From assembly GCA_023055355.1 (NCBI GenBank), contig JALJCS010000034.1, positions 3,176,001-3,240,000 on the forward strand: DNA of 64,000 nt. The letters are read 5' to 3'. The translations under genes were made by a program, and so were the position numbers. The stretch comes from Agelaius tricolor (Eukaryota; Chordata; Aves; Passeriformes; Icteridae). Below the pieces are notes generated by a model that saw only the letters and a list, made by a program, of their open reading frames with translations, was not told where the DNA came from and did not search any database. This document shows positions 34,727 to 48,087 of this stretch, one piece after another (position 1 is the first letter of the stretch; the number at the start of each line of letters is the position of its first letter).

Positions 34727-37700
34727 TACCAAGTGTGGGAGATGCTGGGTTGTTTATTGAGATGCTCTCAAGTAGTTGATACCAGGCTAATAAGATTTGT
34801 TTTACATAGATAGCTTTATGGGTCATTAATGAAGAACTGAAACAGATGATTACTGAAAATAATTGATTTTCAAACTACAGTTCTTTCTCAATTAAAATTA
34901 TCCTGAGGCACTCAAAAGCTATAATTTAAAGTTGTAATAGAAATATAAGCAAGTCCTCACTTGATATTTTAGATTCAATAACCATTTTGAGTCACGTGAG
35001 CTGTAAAAAACTCTCTCTTTTATTCTAAATTGTCTAACATTATTTTTTAAATTGGATTAAGATTGATTTTGATTGGGTTTTCAAATGTGTTCCAGTCAGG
35101 AAATTGGAGGCCATTCTTCTTACTGGGGGAAAAATGGATAAAGAGCCCCACTGTGGTGTCATCATCTCAAACTTTACCATTAGCTTGGATGACATCCAGT
35201 CTTACCCAGTGCCCTCTACCTGAGATTTCACCTGAGAATGAGGGAAAAAAATCAGCCCTGGCTCTCATGAGCTTACTGTGGGCAACTAGGCTGGTCACTT
35301 GAGCTGCAGAGTGCTTTGTGCAGACCTGCTTTGTCAGTAGGGATAAGTCAGTATCTCTAATGAAGAATTTTAGTGCTATCGGCATGGGGATTATCTTTTA
35401 AAACAAAGCTGTTACGCAGCAGCAATATCCACAGTATATGTGTGCTGGGAGACATTTCACCCAGGCTCTCTTACCCTCTGTAGCCCTTCTGCTTTGGATC
35501 CCTGTAGGATCATTCCAGCCCACTTTAAGATTCCCATTTCTGTGCACTCTTCAGTCTCTTCTTTTTCCAACTTTGCATCTGACTTGGTGCAAAATTTTGT
35601 GTGGGGTTTATTTTGTGAAATGGAATTTGTAAAGGGTTGGGGTTATTTGACATGAGAACTTGAGAGAGAAAATTCCTGTTTGTGACAGAAATAAATTCTT
35701 ACCCGAGGAGTTCCCCCCCCTCAAATATTTGCTATGGGCTATATTGATAGAGTAGCTTTGGTATCCCTGTATCTCCTCAGTGCTTTGACTTGAACAGAAA
35801 ATATAGATCTGTAGCATGATCTGTCCAAGGGCAACAGCATCATTAATTGCTAAGTGATCTGCAAAACAATTAGAGACCTCCTGGCTGGTGTACAGAGAGA
35901 TGAATGGAGCTGTCTGCCTAATCAGATACAGTTGTATCTATCTGTGGACCCAATTGTGTTGTTCCAAAATGCCGGCAACATCTGTCACTTCCTCCTTCTC
36001 GCAGTAACATATGCTGTGCTCTGCTCTGCAGGGTCCTGCTCAGAAGCCTTTGAGGGGAATTTTATTGGGCTGGGACAGAATGGGTAGAGTTTTTAAGGAA
36101 TTTTTTATCCCCTGTTTACCTGTTCAGATGTGCTTTGTGAGAGATGAGCAGAATTAAGCTACATGTTTGAAGCATTGAAGAAGCTGTAATTCATATCTGC
36201 ATTAACAGCATGGAGGCAGGACAAATGTATTAGAAATTAACTGAGCCTGAATGCAGTGAATTTAGCACATAAGGAAACAAAGAGGATCAATGGTTTTTGA
36301 GGCTGTGTTCTTCAGTACCTTGTGTTTCAAAAACAAATATAAATACTGCATGCCACACATGGATGGTGCTTGTGTGTGATACTCAGTTTAGTGCCTCAAT
36401 ATTAATATCTGATTTCATTTGCATTCTTTGTTTACATATGTTACTGTTTGAACGCTTTTTTTTTATCTGGTTATGAGATTTGTGAGAAAAGTTCCTGTGG
36501 CAGTCACTCTGTCATTCCAGCTCCAATTTGAAGTTGGTTTTGGTTGAAATTATATACAAATTTTAGGGAGTGTTCCTCTCTGCGATATTGGGTTAACACA
36601 AAGCTAATGAGAAATATACCCAGTGGGTAGCTTCCAAAATATTTGTTGCTGTATCTTGCCTAATTTTGACAGTAGAATTCTGCAGAGAAGCTTTTATTTC
36701 TTTCAGTACAGGCCTTGCTGTGTTCAGCACAAGGGCCAGAAGATGAGCAGGAGAGCTCATACTGGAGAGTGTGTAAGCTGCTGCTTTATGTGGGATTTAG
36801 CACCTGCTTCTTTTAAGGAGTGGTTAATCTTTCTAAATTAGCAGCAGATCCACTGACCATCCTTCCAATCCCTCAGAAGGAAAAGGGATGAGGGAGTCCC
36901 TGCAGTGAGTGATTGAGTGCAATCCCCATTATCGTGTCTCTGGGCAAGGCACTAGGAAAAAGCCAAGAGGATTTATCTGGTAGATGGAAGGGTTGGAGAG
37001 GGAGAGTGAGCCTTCTAAAACCAGCTGAAACTCACCCTGCTTTTTGTTCCTTTAAGAAGCAGTTCATAAAAAACTTGAGCTTTTCTGTAAAAGAGGCTGG
37101 ATGTTTCCTGTTCTTATTTTGTCTTACCAGTATTCCATGCACGGAATACAATCAATGCTGTTTTTACAAAAATGTTCCCAATTTTGGTAGAATGGTTTTG
37201 TGATGCTTTCATTGACATCACATCAGGGGCTAGGTGGTGTGACAGAATAATAAACTGGTTTTCCACTTGTGCAGACAGGTGCTCACTTATACCACAGATC
37301 ACATGTAAAAATGAGTCTGGCACTCCTGTCCCTATTGCTCTGCTTTATAGCCCAAAAGGGGGAGGAATAACATGAAAAATACTTAACTCTTGGCAAACTC
37401 CCAATTTAATTTTCATCTATGTGTTCTGCTGCCCTCCATTCAAATAAAAAAAAACCAAAACAACAAACAACACAGTTCCTAATGCCACTCACAAGCAAGG
37501 TACCAGAAAGTCTGAGACAACAGCCTAAACAGGAACGAGGAAATTTTCTAACAGCGCTGTGCTGCAAAAGGGAGGTGTTTGTAGCAGGGGAGATTTGATC
37601 TTTATTCATGCATGATCTTAGTTTCCACAGTTACTGGCATGCTTGGAGGAGTTGGTGCTTGAGGAGACTCCCACAACTCAGCTGTGCTTTTCCTAGCACT

Positions 37701-39840
37701 GCTCTCGTGTTACTGGCTCTGGTGGATTTTGGAGATGCAGCTCCAAAAGCATCAGATAGGGACTTAGACATAACACAAGAATTTTTCTGGAGTACAGGGT
37801 GTAGGAATGGAGGGTTTATAGTCAGTATATTTTATTCAGAATTGAGCAGAGCTGTTAGTCTGTGTAGAGATTCTCTGTAGGTCAGGCTCTGGATCCAGCC
37901 TGTGCCTCATGCAAAGCACTGGAAATAATCGCTCTCCTCATGTCTATCCCAGCAGTCCAGAGCAATGTTTGCTGTTGAGATCCCAACCCAGAAATGTAAG
38001 AGGTTTTCTGTAAGCCTGTGTCATGACATCTTAGTATAAAAAATCAAAACCAGATAACTCTACATTTTCAGTGCCCTTCCCATGGCGTGGTCTTGGCAGC
38101 AAGACCCCAGAAAGTCCCAGCCCTTGAGCTTTTCCTCTGGAACATCAGTGATTTGTCTGATGCTGGCACAGTCAGACAGGGCTGGGTTGTGCCACCCTTA
38201 GTGATGCTCTGTAGGCTTTTCCTATGTGAGTGAGCTGGGTTGTCTGTAGATTTCTGGTACTTACTCAGAAGCTGGGAATCCAAAACTTGGTTGTGGATCT
38301 AAAGGTTTAGCTTAAACTAAACATGAAGCTTCTGAACCTGCCTGGGGCTGTCCAGAGTTGTGTGCAGCAGCGTTTAGTAAACAAAATGAATTGTAAACTT
38401 CCTTTGTGTGTTATTAGCCATGTAAGGATAAAGAAAAACTTCAATAAAGGCAGAATTACTTCAAATAAATACTTTGCATCTGTGGATAGCTGTTTCTGGA
38501 CCAAGAGCATAGGAAGAGGAGAATAAGAGGTTCCAACTTTGAACAGGAGTTTTAAGTTTAAATGTGCATGGCTGTGGTCAAATGCAGAAGTTAAAAAAAT
38601 GCACATAATTGTATTGATTTTTCAGGATGGCTCTTTTGAATTCACTTGTGTTTTGCTCTGCTTAGGGTAGAACCTGATTTTTTAGGGAGAGATGTTCTTC
38701 TTTTCTATCCATTAACCCTGTTTACCAGTTTCTTGCTCCAAATAAACTCTTTGATGAGACATTGTCATCCTCTTCTCCATTTATATTTGCTAAACTGAAT
38801 TAATAGCAGCTAAAAGTATCTTTTTCTCCAAGAGGACATTAACTCTTTTATTGCTGTCACCTGAGACATTTACCTAATCAAACACACAGATTGCAAGCTG
38901 TTCCCTGTGGTTTTTGAGTGCTAATCCCTGGCTGTTCCATGTCTGCCAGCTGTTAAAACAACAAGCATTCATCCTGAAGATGTCTCTAACTCCCTCATAC
39001 ATTAATAGTGAAATATCAATACACTAGATATGAGAAGTTCCAGCAATTTGGAGAGAATATTAAGATTCAATCACTTTGGATATAAAGTAAATAATACTGA
39101 CTATTGCAGCCATTAATAATTTCCATGGTGAATATAGGACCTTTGCTTGTAATTCTGAGGAATTTTTGTAGGGAGAGCATATGGCCAAGATAAAACTGTC
39201 CTTCAGGTTTGAAGATGACTGTGGGCTCTGTGCCAGGGCAAGGGCTGCCATTCCTGCCAGGGCACTCGGGCCAGGACACTCCTGGAGATGGCTGAGACCT
39301 TGCCAGAGCAGCCAAGTGCTTTTGGAGGGAGAAGGAAGCACAGAGTACTGAGAATTAGTTTCTGCATGGTTCTGACTATTGCCCATTGGGCAATATACAA
39401 TATATCTATATGATGTCTATAAATGTAGAAATAAAGGACAGTATATTTCAAGGTCCATTCTGATTGTGGCATCAAGCTTGAGTAGATAGGGTGCTGTTTC
39501 CAAAGGCTAGTGTAGCTGTTGTTATTGCAGAGGAATTGAGGACTGAGTTCTGGGAACTTCAGCTCATGGATGGAAATGTGAGTTCTTCTGCCAATTGCTA
39601 AGGGAAAATCCAGCATGGTTGGAAGGGGATTGTGGTTCATTTTTTTCTTTAAGTGTGTGTGACAAAGTATCTGGAACACATTTGACACTGTGTAAAGGCA
39701 GATTTACATTTAGAAATGTGAGAGTATTAAAATTTTGTACCCAGTTCTAAGTTCAAAATAGTATCACTGCAGCTAATTTGCAAAGAGGAAAACAGTTTCT
39801 GGAAGTTCTGTTTCACAAAATAACACTGTCATATTTATAG
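34727..39840. other. No gene recognised; A-rich patch at 37.44 kb
   Basis: CAAATAAAAAAAAACC then AAAACAACAAACAACAC at 37441-37473 resembles a degenerate A-rich tail, but no retroposon body precedes it. The 161-codon minus frame (39203-39688) spans a G+C-richer patch at 39.2-39.3 kb and shows no domain. Confidence 0.45.
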
Positions 39841-39886
39841 GCAGCATTTCCAGAAATAAAACATTCAGCAGCACCTTCACAGGCAG
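39841..39886 (+). other. Candidate 46-nt exon
   Basis: An acceptor-like CACTGTCATATTTATAG ends at 39840 and a perfect CAG|GTAAGA donor follows at 39887. Two of three frames are open: AAFPEIKHSAAPSQA from phase 0, or a serine/threonine-rich alternative. The donor is strong, but the acceptor lacks a real pyrimidine tract, so this is weaker than 46203-46245. Confidence 0.15.
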
Positions 39887-42800
39887 GTAAGAAAAGCCTA
39901 TTCCTGTTTACAAGATCCTGGTAATGAACCATGAAGGATAGTGCTTTGAAGCCATCTGTCAAGCACCTTAGTTTATTTGGTAATTGAAAGTGATTTAATG
40001 CATCTCAGCCAAGAAAGGTCGAGCATGTGCTGTAATTCTTAGCCTGTGCTGTAGTGGAGGGAGCAGTTTCTTGGGACAGTCAGGAAGGGTAGGTGATCCC
40101 TGTGTATGGCCAGAAAGTGCAAATGGAGCCCTGCCCTGTGGCACTAATGGAGTGTAGGAACAGATAGAGATCTCTTCTCAAAAAGAACCTCGAGGTTGAT
40201 TTCTGTACTGCGTTTCTGTCTCCTGCAAGCAGATGTTATTCTCTAGTAGTTCTAAGGCCTTTGATACACATTTTTTTGTAAAAGTAACTTTGTAACAGTA
40301 AAATCAATCTGGGTTAAAGTTCTTTTTCCCCCTTTTCCAGCAGTAACCCCTCTGTTGATGAGAACTGCATTCACTGAAAGCATAGCATTCCCAAACTTGA
40401 GTGCATCACACAGAAGTTGCTATCATTTGCCACTACCACATCATGTGTTTTCATGATCGCTCTGTAGAGGTTGTCCCACTCCTTCCAGAGCTCTGGAGAT
40501 GATAACTGTGACAGGGAAGTGTGCCCCTGCCTGGGAGATGCAGTTGGATCAGGTGTTCCAGGAAGATGTTGCTGCTGGTAAAGATGGCAGACAAGTGCAG
40601 AGAAATGCAGGGTTTGTATCAAGGAAGCTCAGGCTGACCTGCCCACGGAGGGAGTAATAGCCCTGAGCCACCTCTGTGTGTGAGGTTACCAACAGAGGGA
40701 AAAGAAATGCCTCCAAATGATTCTGGCTGAGGCAAAATAATCTGAGGAAAACAAAATAATTCTCGTTTCTAGGAGATTTCCTTCATTGCTAGCCAGAGTA
40801 ACAGAGAGTAAGAAGACTGGCAAAATGAACCCAGTGTGGGGCAGGATTCTATGAAGCTTTCTTTTGTGAGGAAAGCACATTTGAGGCCTTTCTTCCATTT
40901 TCCAACTTCTGAGCATATAATTGGGACACACCTGCTGGAATCTATTTAGCCCTCATCATCTTTAAAAGAGTAGATAGTGCTTATAGACACTGTGGAAGAT
41001 CAGTGCCCTCAAAGTATCGATTTCCAACTCCATTTACTAATTTTGTGATTAAATTAAACCTGAAGAATTGTCAAGTTTTGCCTTTACAGCGACATTTATG
41101 AATTTACTCTCCCATTGCACTCTGTTTTCTACAAGAGAAGTCCTTGACCTCAGGCTGGTGATTTTTTCAGTGTTACCATTTCTTGGGGTAATGAAAAACT
41201 TGAGTGACTTTGTGTGTCACAGTTCCTCCAAGGAATTTCTTCCCTAGCACCTAATCCAGATCATGCCACAGTTACCTAGAGTGCTTGCAATTAGTGTATC
41301 TAAGTGTAAGTGTGCACTAAGTGTATGTGACTCCTTGCTTTTTTTTTTTCCTTAACAGAGGTTCTGCTTTAAAGAAACAGTTTGGTGCTTTTTAATATAG
41401 GACTAATGGTGCTTTTTTTATGTAGGGCCAAAAAAAGAACCATTTAAACCAGCTAAACTCTCTTTGTTTCTTACTCTTTATGCAAAAAACAGCTGAACTG
41501 TTGAAAACTTAGTTGAAAAATTGTATCTAAGACAACTTACATGCCAAGCTTCAGCCAAAAATACTTTTTGCAGCCAAATTATCAAACTCTCTGAAAGAGT
41601 ATTTATAATGGAATTGCGGATGCAACCTTTATTGTAGGGATATGAATAGCTATAATGAAGGCTTCAGCTGATGTTCTGGCAAGCCTACTGCAAAAAATTA
41701 TTCTGAATTTATCTGGCATTCAGAAAATGCTTGAAGTGGCCAAAATGTTTACACCATCATTATCGTTTTGACAATATCTCTTTTATCCCGAAGGAAGTCA
41801 GTGATGAACAAATTGAAGCAGCATGTGAGACGTGCGTATTTAGCATCTGTTCCTCATTCTTTTGGCAGCATTGTTTGATTTGAGAAAAGCAGGACCAAGG
41901 CCCCAACCACCAACTTGCAAGCAGTTGTGTTGAATCAGCCATTATTGCCCATTGTGTCATTAAAGTATATTAGTGAGCAGCATTCTGCTTTTCCTAATGA
42001 TTTAATTTTGGTTTGTAATTCAGCAATGTTTGCCTTGAGCAAGAGTGTGCAGTTCTGCAGGAGAGCACTTTGGACTTTGATGTCTTTCCTCTGGTTCTTT
42101 CCTACCAACTTTTTGCACCATTTCGAAACATCATTCACTCATTTATTTTTAGAGAAATTGTCCAAAGCTTTGTTAATTGTGGGCTCATTAGAGATGCAGC
42201 ATTTTCCTGTCAATGTGTGACTTGAGCCTCCCTGAGTAGATCCAGGTAGATATGTGAGGATATAGATGGAATCTCTTTCAGTGGCTTTCTTATTTCTACT
42301 AGTGTATTTTCAGGGGATGAAATAGTCCAGTTCCTCACTTTTGCTGGTTTGGCTACTTGTGGGATTGCACTGATTAATCAAGTTTGATTGCTGGACTGAT
42401 TGTATTAAGCTCTTGTTCAGAGAGCTATCAAGTGAATTAAACCTGTCCCGTATTGACTTCCCTTAAACTGAGTAGGGCTTGACATACTAAATCAATATAA
42501 ACCAAATTTAAAATTATTTAAATGGGTGCACAGAAATGTTTGCACTAGTATAATGAAATAACCTCTAAAACACAGTATAGACAAGTTCAATATAATGCAA
42601 CTCAGGCTTCTGGGCATGTTTTTTAAGGTTTCAGTGCTGATGGCAGTAAACTATGCAAAAAAGTTTCTACATGAAATTTCTTGGAAGAGAGGTTGTTTTA
42701 AACTATTTTGTCACAGATTTTTCATAGAGAAAATGCTAGCGTTTCAATTTCATTTTAGAATGGTCAAAAGAAAAAAAAAAGCATAGCATCATCTAAAAAA

Positions 42801-44331
42801 GGGTTTTTAAATGGAATAAATGTTTTTGTGAAACTTTAGGGGCACACGCTGGTTTGTGTCAGTTGTATGTGATTCAGTAAATTTTGTGAAGCCTTCGTCT
42901 CTCCCTCTTTTCTTTGAAGAGTATGGAAAAGGAAATTGAGACTGAACCAAAAAATTTTTTTTTTGGTTGGAAGGCTTTAAATTAGGTTTGATTTGAGATG
43001 TTTTGCTACTAACTGAGTTTGCTGATACACTGATTTTAACAAAACTTCTGTCTCAGTGTACCTGGGGCACTATCCCAGAAAGGGGGAGTCTCTTGTTTGT
43101 TTTTTGTTTGGCATCAAATTCTAAGCAGAAGATTGGGATTTTTTAATAGGAAACCATTCTGAATAAGATGGAAAAATAGTTGAAATTTCTCTTGTACAAT
43201 CCTGCATTGAAGAAGAAATCTTGGCACATATTAACCTTTTCACAAATTAGAATAATGTTTCAGTCAGTCAAAAAATTTTCATTAATGTGATTGAAAAGTT
43301 TGACCTTGGAAATGAGGAATAAGAGAATATCCTGGGATGATGGAAGCTGCTGTAAAGTGAGGTTCCTCTGTTGGTATATTCTGCCAGCAAGGCCTAGTTG
43401 GCTCTGGAGTTTTCTTGAGTTGTTCAGACTGTACTTAGCACCAGTTTCTTGATTTGCCAATTACTGTTATCATTCTTACTTCCCCAAGCGATTGGGTGTC
43501 TTTGCTCTTAACTTAGTGACTGTTTAGGAGAAAACTGGAAGTTACAAAGAACATTGGGTAAACCCAATATCTTCTTCAGGGGCAAACACAGCTTAGAGAG
43601 GGCACCTCTTTTACTGGGCAACAATAAAACCCCAAAACTGGCCTTGTTGATGGTGCTTGGCAGAGTTGCAGCTCATGGCAAGCTTAACTGATAGTAGGTC
43701 CTTTCTCAGTGTGAGATTTCATTTTCTTCTGGGTGGCTGGCTGTATTTAGTGTCAGCAGACATAAACCAGCCTGGCAGCAGTGGGCTCCACACTGAGCTG
43801 GGGAAGCACCCTCTGGCAAGGGAGCAGAAAACCTCCCCTTGGCATCCTGTCCACTGCAGGACTGTGCAGCTCTGTCACCGTGTCAAGGCTGAGCTCATAC
43901 ATTATGGATGTTGATCTGCAGGATATCTTATAATGCAAAGCAAGGAAGCTGAGGTACACTAGGAGAGCTGTTCTAAATACTGCCAGCTTAATAAAGCACC
44001 TGAATTACATGGGATTAATCAAAGCACCTCTGACACAATCCAGCCCACTGGGCCTGCTGGAGGAGCACTTTCACCTGTTAAAACCAGACACCAAGTACTT
44101 GATAGGCTTCCAGGATTCAGTCCTTTCTGGGTCAGGTGTTAACCTTGTTCTGGAAGCCAAGGAAGAAATCTTCCCCTCTCTCTGCCACCACTGACATATG
44201 TGGGAGCTGTGGGAATGCTGATGAAGCTGCAATCCGTAAACATATCCAGGTACCATTCCATGAAACACCAGCTGGCAGCCAAATGGGAGTGAGGATTTAA
44301 CAGGTGATAAATGGCAGGTGAGCACACGCTG
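39887..44331. other. No gene recognised
   Basis: Short homopolymers: T11 at 41339, A10 at 42771, and an adjoining A/T run at 42949-42964. A run of TAAGTGTA-like near-repeats lies around 41297-41330. Frames reach at most 101 codons. Nothing gene-like. Confidence 0.45.
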
Positions 44332-44345
44332 TCTTTGATCAAAGA
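44332..44345. promoter_or_regulatory. Palindromic TCF/LEF-type site TCTTTGATCAAAGA
   Basis: This perfect 14-bp palindrome contains CTTTGATC on both strands, matching the TCF/LEF consensus (CTTTGWW) in two overlapping opposite copies. Other CAAAGATC-type sites occur nearby, at about 44598 and 44892. It could be a Wnt-responsive site; there is no functional evidence. Confidence 0.35.
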
Positions 44346-46202
44346 TTACCATGGGTGTCGCAGAACAGCTGCCAGTCTGATGATGGAAGGAGGGAGAGCA
44401 GGAGCTCAGCTTTCCAGGGGAAAGAATTCCAGCTCCTGAGAGTACAGGGCACACTGAGCAGTGAAGCTGTTAGTTTGTTGGCTCAGGCCATCAATGGAAA
44501 GGGTTGGGAAGGAGCAATCAGTCCATGGGAAGGAGGTTGCCTGTTTATCTCACCCCGGTGTGCCCAGAGGACTCTTTTCCACTTCCTTAAAACATCACAA
44601 AGATCCACAATTACACTTGGTGAAGTAACCCTATGTTGCTTCAGAACATTGTGGGAAGGTTTCATTTCTATATGAAATTATATTTCATTATTTGTTTTAG
44701 AAATGCTTCATTTTTTAAAATTTGGAAATTAAACCACACTGACTGAAAGGTTTGGTTGGTCAGAGAAGGCTTTGAGAGGCTTTTTTCTATGAGAAAATAA
44801 AAGTTTTGCTTTAAGTGACCTGAAATGATCTTTTTCATGGCAGGAGGTCCAGTTATTTACACAGCTCAGCCTGTCACTCAGCTGAATTGACAAAGATCAC
44901 AAGTTGTGACAATTTCTGGGTCAGCTCTAGCCTATCAATTTTGTAGCTAATGCACATTGACAGCAAGCACACTTGGGTACAGTAGTAATTGGGCATCTTG
45001 TGAATACTTAATGACATTGTTTAATTTGAAATATGTTTTCTCTGTTGGTATTCTGATCAGCTCTGCATGGAGGAGGGGAAGCTCCTAAGCCTGCCCTGGA
45101 AAAACAGCACTGGCAGGAATAAATGGGAGCGTTATATCTTGTGCCTTAAAATCCAGGGGAGCCGTGGAATAGGGTCACCCAGAACTACCTGTGGGACATT
45201 GGCTCCCCACACCCCATACATTGCAAGGCTCAAAACTTTCTCCCCTTCTGCAGAACTAGCTAAAGACTGATAATGTGAAATTCTGTAATTGCAGAGGTGT
45301 TTTTCCTTTGGGCAAGAAAGAGTGTTTTAATAGTTAGTTTCTGGTATATCCATTTTGATAAATCTCATTTGAACTAAATTTTTTGTGTTTTCAAAAATGG
45401 TCTTTTACAAAACTCTATTGCACATGACTGTGTAACTTTAGTCTCGTCAAACCAGCAGCACTTTTCTCTCCAATAGTGCTTTTGCTACTTCAATCTCTTT
45501 CAAAAAAATGTAAAAATTATTGGAATGGAATTAATTTCTCAAAAACCTGTAGCAATACTTCACAAATATTTCTTTCATGTACCTCCTATCATATGATTCA
45601 CTGTGGTGAAATTATCCATGTGTAATTTAGGGCAAAATTGAGCCCTCAGTGAGCAGGTGGACTTAAGCCTGAGTTTAGAAATGATAGATGTATTCAACAG
45701 CCATAGCTGTAGCTCATTTTATCATCTGAAATGTGTTTTAGTGACATAAAGTATTTAATTTAAATGATTCTAGTACTTGTGATAGACAGAAGCAGGGAGG
45801 ATGGCCTCAAATATTAACAGTTTCATTATTCTTTAAGCTGTCAGTTATTAGCTAACTTCTCCCTTGTTAATAGTAATGTTTGCATGAGTCTGTGCTGAAT
45901 AATGGATTGAAGGTTTTCCCCACCAGCAGGCAGGCCAGTGGGCAATAGTAATTTAAAAAGCAGATTAGTAAAATTGTATTTGGGGAGCTATAAAAGCAGC
46001 TTAAACAGAGCTTGAGCTGTCCTGAGATGCGTTATTAGGCAAAGGATGTTGACAGACAGTAGCAGGACTTGGATCTCCACTACATGCCTGAAACTTGGAA
46101 ATTGTAGACTTTAAATAAAGAATATTTAACATCTGATTTATCTACAGAGTTGTGGGAAGATAAATAAGAATGTGGGGCTTCTTTTTATTTTGTTTTTATC
46201 AG
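44346..46202. other. No gene recognised
   Basis: The 127-codon minus frame (44071-44454) and the 106-codon plus frame (44355-44675) overlap in a G+C-richer patch and lack domains. After 45.3 kb the sequence is AT-rich and featureless up to the pyrimidine tract before 46203. Confidence 0.45.
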
Positions 46203-46245
46203 CATCTGCTGAAAGGAAGATTGCCAACATGCCAACTGAGAGAAG
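46203..46245 (+). other. Candidate 43-nt exon
   Basis: A long pyrimidine-rich tract (TTCTTTTTATTTTG then TTTTTATCAG) ends in an acceptor at 46202. An AAG|GTAAGA donor starts at 46246. The purine-rich stretch between is open in two frames. One reads SAERKIANMPTER, with two bases before it and two after (phase 1 in, phase 2 out). The other reads HLLKGRLPTCQLRE. The site strength and exon-like purine content are visible; coding status and gene identity are not. Of the small candidates this has the best acceptor and donor. A pseudo-exon is the main alternative. Confidence 0.3.
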
Positions 46246-48087
46246 GTAAGAGAGGCAGAGCCAGTGCTGCCAAGTGGAATTCTTATGTAAGTGAAGGTTG
46301 GATTTCTTTGCACCACACACATGGAATAACTGCAGAGACAATCTCCTCTTTCAAGAATTAGTCACCAAAGTCATTGCCTGCCTGCCTGCCAGGGAAAAAG
46401 TGTCTCAAAAATTGATTGTAATTAGGGAGCTAAGTATAGAGCCAGTTCTCCTGACTCCCTTACATGTGCCCTTTCCCCTGACCCTGATAAACACAGCCTC
46501 GTGTGTTCATCCTCAGAAGGTGGAATCCCGCCAGGATAATGGGCACTTCAGGCTGTTTATTGCAAGAACAGGGTTTCTGGGAAATGCACTGCTCTCAGAT
46601 CGAGGAGGGCAGACTGGAAAATAAGAATAGATGAAAGCTTTAGTGAATCAAAGTGGAGGAAGACCTGGTTGTGCTGTTTAACATTTCATGTTAGATGTGG
46701 CTGAGATGTCAACTGGTCTTTGTTTCTTTGCATAATCTTTCGTGCAAATAGGAATGTGTCAGCCACTCCTTGAGGGGCTGGAGCTGTGCTTTGCTGAATT
46801 TTGCCTCTTGGTGAAGTAAAATGTACAACTTCGGCAAGACAGTTGTTTGTTTGTTTGGATTTTTATTTGTCATTGTGAATTCTGCATAAACTCAGTCCTG
46901 TGGGTTGCAGGACGTGATAAAACTCTCAAACCATGACAGCTTTATCCACGATAACAAATACTACCTGAAACTGCTCCTGCGGAGTCCAGAGAAAGATGTG
47001 GGTTTTTTTGCTGAAAGACTCATATTGTAACCAGGATTATCAGCAAGACTCTGGGAGCCCAATAAAATGGAAACATTGTGTAGTACTAGAATAACTTAAA
47101 TTACTAAGGCTGGTTGGCATTCTTTCCAAAACAAGTGAAGATTGATCTTTGGACACAAGCTGTGAGCTGTGTAAAATTGCCTCTGCTAAATTTATGCTAA
47201 TTGGCATATGAATGAGATTTTTGCTCATCTTCTGCTTAAATAAGTAGGTAAAGAAAAGCTGCGAGTAAATCCTGATTTCTCCCTTGTAAGAAAGAGTGGT
47301 TATCTTAATAATTTAAATTAGCAAATATAATGCAAATATGGTTTTGTAGATACAGCAAATAATTAGCAACAATTATTTGGGAATAATATACCAAAATATG
47401 TGTTCCTGCTTTACTAAAGTACTTCTGAGGGTTAAAATTGACAGAAACACAACCAAATTGTACATTTAAGGCGTTAAATGCAGTTTTGTGTTCCCCTGGT
47501 TTCTTTAACCATATGCAAGAATCTTCCAAGAAGTCCTGTGTTGAATTAGATGGGGTTTTTTGGTGTCCCAATGAGGCATAAAATCCAAGTAATGGAACAA
47601 AATTTGAAGCCAAAAAAGGCTTTCCTCTGCTTTATTTTTGGATTTAATTCAGTAACACGTTTATTAACTGCTGTAATATGAAGAATAAATCATTGCATTT
47701 TTTAAGGGCTTAATGGTACTTCACACTGAGGACAAACCCCTGTGTCTTTAGGGTGCTGAGCACTGTAGCAGGTCATATTTCTTAAATTTCAGAAGGATCA
47801 CAACAATGCAGCACTAGAGACAAGTAGGATTTCAAAGCCTGTGGGGGATGTTTGAGCCTCGATGATTTCCTTCCCTTTGGGGCACTACTTTGCATTGGCT
47901 GGTGGTGACCAACAAACCTGTTCTTCTCAGGAGCCGTTCTGGTCTCTGCTTCTGCACCAGGCAGGGAGAGGTGTTATGAAAGGCATCATTTACCTAAAGC
48001 AAGTTCTACAGTATAAGGATCACTGTCCTGAGATTTGTATTTCTGTATTCCAGGGATATTCTGCACTTTTTTCACAGTAAATGCAGC
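46246..48087. other. No gene recognised
   Basis: Contains the (TGCC)4 tract and a TTTG triplet repeat near 46846. The 108-codon plus frame 46298-46624 starts shortly after the candidate exon at 46203, but intron-like sequence separates it. The rest is plain AT-rich DNA. Confidence 0.4.
46375..46390. repeat. (TGCC)4 microsatellite
   Basis: Four perfect TGCC units, the only tetranucleotide tract of this length I noticed. Its shortness fits a genome poor in simple repeats. Confidence 0.7.

Noticed and set aside
37441..37473. A-rich tail of a retroposon
   Set aside because: No retroposon body or flanking duplication was found. It looks like simple A-rich sequence.
39203..39688. 161-codon minus frame
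   Set aside because: No domain is seen, and it runs through AT-rich and G+C-rich parts without exon boundaries.
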